Positions 61,939 through 64,000 of a stretch of 64,000 nucleotides of DNA are shown here, piece after piece. Origin of the DNA: Bacteroidaceae bacterium (GTDB lineage: Bacteria > Bacteroidota > Bacteroidia > Bacteroidales > Bacteroidaceae); assembly GCA_017650105.1 (NCBI GenBank), contig JAGCFO010000011.1:19231-83230 (forward strand), written 5' to 3'. Made by a program: the position numbers and the translations under genes. The notes beneath the pieces are model-generated. The model did no database searches. It was not told where the DNA came from and was given only the letters and a program-made list of their open reading frames with translations. The stretch's first letter is position 1; every line of letters starts with the position of its first letter.

Positions 61939-62058
61939 TGGAGTTAGTTTCAAATTGTGAGTAAAAGAAAGTATTTTCTATAGCATTATCCACACATTTC
62001 TGGAAAGATTATCGTCATTTTTGATAGAAAAATTGAATACAATTATAAAAAAATGATT

Positions 62059-62097
62059 AATAGGGCTTCGCTGATTGTGAGGCCCTATTTCTTTTTT
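62059..62097 (+). terminator. Intrinsic terminator of the polysaccharide operon
   Basis: AATAGGGC (62059-62066) pairs with GCCCTATT (62082-62089), followed by TCTTTTTT. It lies 120 nt after the last gene. Confidence 0.9.
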
Positions 62098-62409
62098 GCA
62101 TTTTGAAGTCGGCTGATGATGTCTGACAAAAATTTCATTTCGGTTGTTGGAGTTTGTAATGAATTGTCTTCATTGTGTCAGTTTTGTGTCGATTATGTGT
62201 CAGTTTTGTGACACTTTTATTGTAGCATCAATCTGTATATCAGTTTGTTTAATTAAAAAACAACAGAAAATTGTACTCCTGATAGTTTTTTCGCGCGCGC
62301 GAGACGGGTACGTTCCATCAGTTTAAGTGGGTCGTGTCATCCATAAGGGAGCAGTAATTAACTCTTCTTCCTTGTTATTCAACGGAAAACATTTCTGGAT
62401 GTTCTTCTT
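62098..62409. other. Gene-free stretch
   Basis: AT-rich, with a short direct repeat GTGTCAGTTTTGTG (62177-62190 and 62199-62212) and a CGCGCGCGCG run at 62293. No gene or clear signal seen. Confidence 0.6.
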
Positions 62410-63477
62410 TCACTGCGTTACAAACACTCTCCAGCTGCCATCCTTCTCGCCGCGTTCTACATATTTCTTTTGGATGAGCTGGTCCAATAGTTTCTGGATG
62501 GCCGTCACGCTGATGTCGGTCACTTCTTTCATGTCTGCTAAAGTCAGTGTAGGCTCGGTTCGCATGGCATTGAGAATTTTTGTGTAATTTGGTGTCCGGA
62601 ACGCAATTCGTTCTCCATCATACCACCACACATTCTCGTCCTTCTCGCTAACAAACAACACATCATTATAGACCTCCGTAGCTACCAACTCATTAAAATA
62701 CTTTAGGAACGGGCGAATATCTTTAATGCCTGCATGGGCACCATCGCCTGGCACTGGTCCAACCTCTAAATCTGTCTGGTGTAAAGCATCCAAGTATTCT
62801 TTCTTCTTTCGGCTACGTACAACGATCATCGGGTAGCCGTGGCGTGTCAGGATGAAGTTTACCATCAGACGGGCAATGCGTCCGTTGCCATCCTCAAACG
62901 GGTGGATACGGATATAACGGTAATGGAACAGTGCAGCCAATTCCACAGGGGACAGTTTTCCTTCTTGCTCTGCTGCATTGTACCAGTCAACCAGATCAGC
63001 CATCAGTCCAGGAGTCTCCTCTGGAGATGCGTATTCAAAGTGGTCTCCATAACGAGTGATTACACTATTAGGCCGTGTCTTATATTGTCCTGCATGAATA
63101 ACGAAACTCGTCTGCTGACCATCTGGCAGGTTGCGATACACAGTGTAGTCCTCCCTCAACAGTGTCTTATGCAGTGTACGAATAAAGCTCTGTGTCAGCG
63201 GCATCTCCTTTACTGCAGCCTCTTCAGTCATCATCTTCAACCCCACGTTACTCGCGGTCATCTCCTGAACATCACGAACGTCAGCTTCACCAATTACCTT
63301 GCCAAAGAGTAGCAATATCTCGGTCTGACCATAAGTTAGCGTATTGCCCTCAATGTGGTTGTTGTTATAGTTGAAGTCCACGGTGAAGCGACGACTGAGC
63401 CTTTCCTTATCTTTCTCCGACAACGGCTGCAAATTCTGCCATGCTGTAATAGCCTTCTTGATATTCAGATACTTCAT
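62410..63477 (-). CDS. Fic family protein (probable AMP transferase)
   Basis: 355 residues from the ATG at 63477; an upstream in-frame ATG (63510) is less likely. The Fic core motif is HPFEDGNGRIAR. An N-terminal inhibitory-helix motif appears as NNNHIEGNTLT, with Asn where class II inhibitory motifs have Ser/Thr. The C-terminal 80 residues form a winged helix (LADMKEVTDISVTAIQKLLDQL). Fic enzymes AMPylate proteins; this long class may autoregulate through its HTH. Transcribed toward the polysaccharide operon, from an AT-rich leader with repeats. Confidence 0.9.
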   Translation of the reverse strand: MKYLNIKKAITAWQNLQPLSEKDKERLSRRFTVDFNYNNNHIEGNTLTYGQTEILLLFGKVIGEADVRDVQEMTASNVGLKMMTEEAAVKEMPLTQSFIRTLHKTLLREDYTVYRNLPDGQQTSFVIHAGQYKTRPNSVITRYGDHFEYASPEETPGLMADLVDWYNAAEQEGKLSPVELAALFHYRYIRIHPFEDGNGRIARLMVNFILTRHGYPMIVVRSRKKKEYLDALHQTDLEVGPVPGDGAHAGIKDIRPFLKYFNELVATEVYNDVLFVSEKDENVWWYDGERIAFRTPNYTKILNAMRTEPTLTLADMKEVTDISVTAIQKLLDQLIQKKYVERGEKDGSWRVFVTQ

Positions 63478-63668
63478 ACTCGTCAAATTATTAGTGCAAA
63501 GTAAGTGCAAATCGAACTTCGTAAGCAGTGAACGCCATTAAGCTGAATCGCTTTCAAAGTGGACTAACGTCAGCACAACGAACATGTTCATTGTCTAGGC
63601 TCAACCTGACTTCGCAGTCGTTTGCGGCTGCAAAGATACTAAAAGTTTTCAAAAAGGTTATATCGATA

Positions 63669-63772
63669 CAACCTTTTTCGTTAAGCCAAATGACCAAAGA
63701 AAAATTTACTTTATCTTTGGCATGGCGGGAAAAAGTAGAATGAAATTCAACCTTTTTCGTTAAGCCAAATGA
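63669..63772. repeat. 25-bp direct repeat pair
   Basis: CAACCTTTTTCGTTAAGCCA plus AATGA occurs at 63669-63693 and 63748-63772. A TATCTTTG box lies between them at 63712-63719 on the plus strand. No gene is supported in 63478-64000. Confidence 0.85.
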
Positions 63773-63819
63773 TGCTTGCATCAATTTCAAATAAACAAAT
63801 CTCACACAGAACCGACGGT

Positions 63820-63878
63820 AACAGCCACTGAATGTGGCTGTGCTTGCGACGACGCGAGGTTTATCTCGCCAAAGGAGT
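63820..63878. repeat. 59-bp double-hairpin repeat, right copy
   Basis: Identical to 16829-16887 and in the same orientation. Followed at 63960-63996 by AAAAACCTCAAAAACCCTTT and ATCG, a relative of sequence after the left copy and, inverted, at 17223-17256. Confidence 0.9.
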
Positions 63879-64000
63879 GTGCTTTTAGAAATAATCGGAT
63901 GATCAGGTAATCAGGTAATCAAATAATCAAGTTTTTTGACCACGGATAACTCGGATTTTACGGATGAATAAAAACCTCAAAAACCCTTTCATCGATTTCT

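Overview
The window reads as a chromosomal segment of a Bacteroidales bacterium, plausibly Prevotellaceae. The signs are promoters of the Bacteroidota type (TTTG or TTG, about 19 nt, TAnnTTTG), an UpxY-type NusG paralogue, a FISUMP/Big_2 secreted protein, GxxExxY and four-helix-bundle repeat-associated genes, and families of short tandem repeats typical of this phylum. No tRNA, rRNA, CRISPR array, integrase or transposase was recognised.

Layout. (1) 1-16.8 kb is GC-rich housekeeping and sugar metabolism: the end of a tricorn-like S41 protease, a Zn dehydrogenase, an EEP-family lipoprotein, a tandem class II aldolase whose second half has lost its metal ligands, alkaline phosphatase, a reduced argR-argC pair whose ArgC lacks the catalytic Cys, a secreted Big_2/FISUMP protein preceded by a terminated structured RNA, the rhaB-rhaA-MFS rhamnose operon, and a long UpxY-like antiterminator with a strong promoter and leader hairpin. 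(2) 16.8-18.1 kb is repeat-rich and carries a GxxExxY gene. (3) 18.1-36.2 kb is an accessory island at the 3' end of an Fe/Mn superoxide dismutase gene. The last codons of sod recur at 19.83 kb and 31.78 kb, as if cassettes had been inserted one after another. The first interval holds a RelA/SpoT-domain gene. The second holds an AlbA_2 protein flanked by 11-nt repeat arrays, a TIGR02391 protein, a Kiwa system (kwaA-kwaB), an ATPase-DUF4276 pair, GIY-YIG, a GHKL-ATPase/nuclease fusion, a small Cas2/SinR-like protein and a PIN_8 nuclease. After the third sod copy come a membrane protein plus PIN/coiled-coil pair and two small genes.

(4) 36.2-62.1 kb is a surface-polysaccharide locus: GDP-fucose synthesis (gmd, fcl), a nucleotidyltransferase-GHMP kinase fusion, flippase, polymerase, glycosyltransferases, two left-handed beta-helix acyltransferases, a deacetylase and the initiating sugar-phosphate transferase. 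It is interrupted at 40.1-46.3 kb by a second accessory insert (broken BRO-type gene, AAA/DUF4143 ATPase, DUF4365 protein plus SMC/OLD-like ATPase) that ends in a short copy of the kinase 3' codons. The locus ends with eight tightly packed genes of small-molecule chemistry (ATP-grasp ligase, TIM-barrel-like protein, HpcH/HpaI lyase, aldo/keto reductase, MmgE/PrpD, phosphonopyruvate-decarboxylase-like TPP enzyme, two fumarase/tartrate dehydratase subunits) before a clear terminator at 62.06 kb. I infer that they make and attach an unusual acid to the polysaccharide. (5) 62.4-64 kb holds a divergent Fic gene and repeats. A 59-bp double-hairpin repeat occurs both at 16.83 kb, just after upxY, and at 63.82 kb, bracketing the whole accessory region.

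The strongest leads for something undescribed are the recombinase-less serial sod 3'-end cassette array, the GHKL-nuclease/small protein/PIN_8 cluster, the membrane/PIN pair, and the capsule-linked acid pathway. Family names come from recognising motifs by eye; no database search was run.
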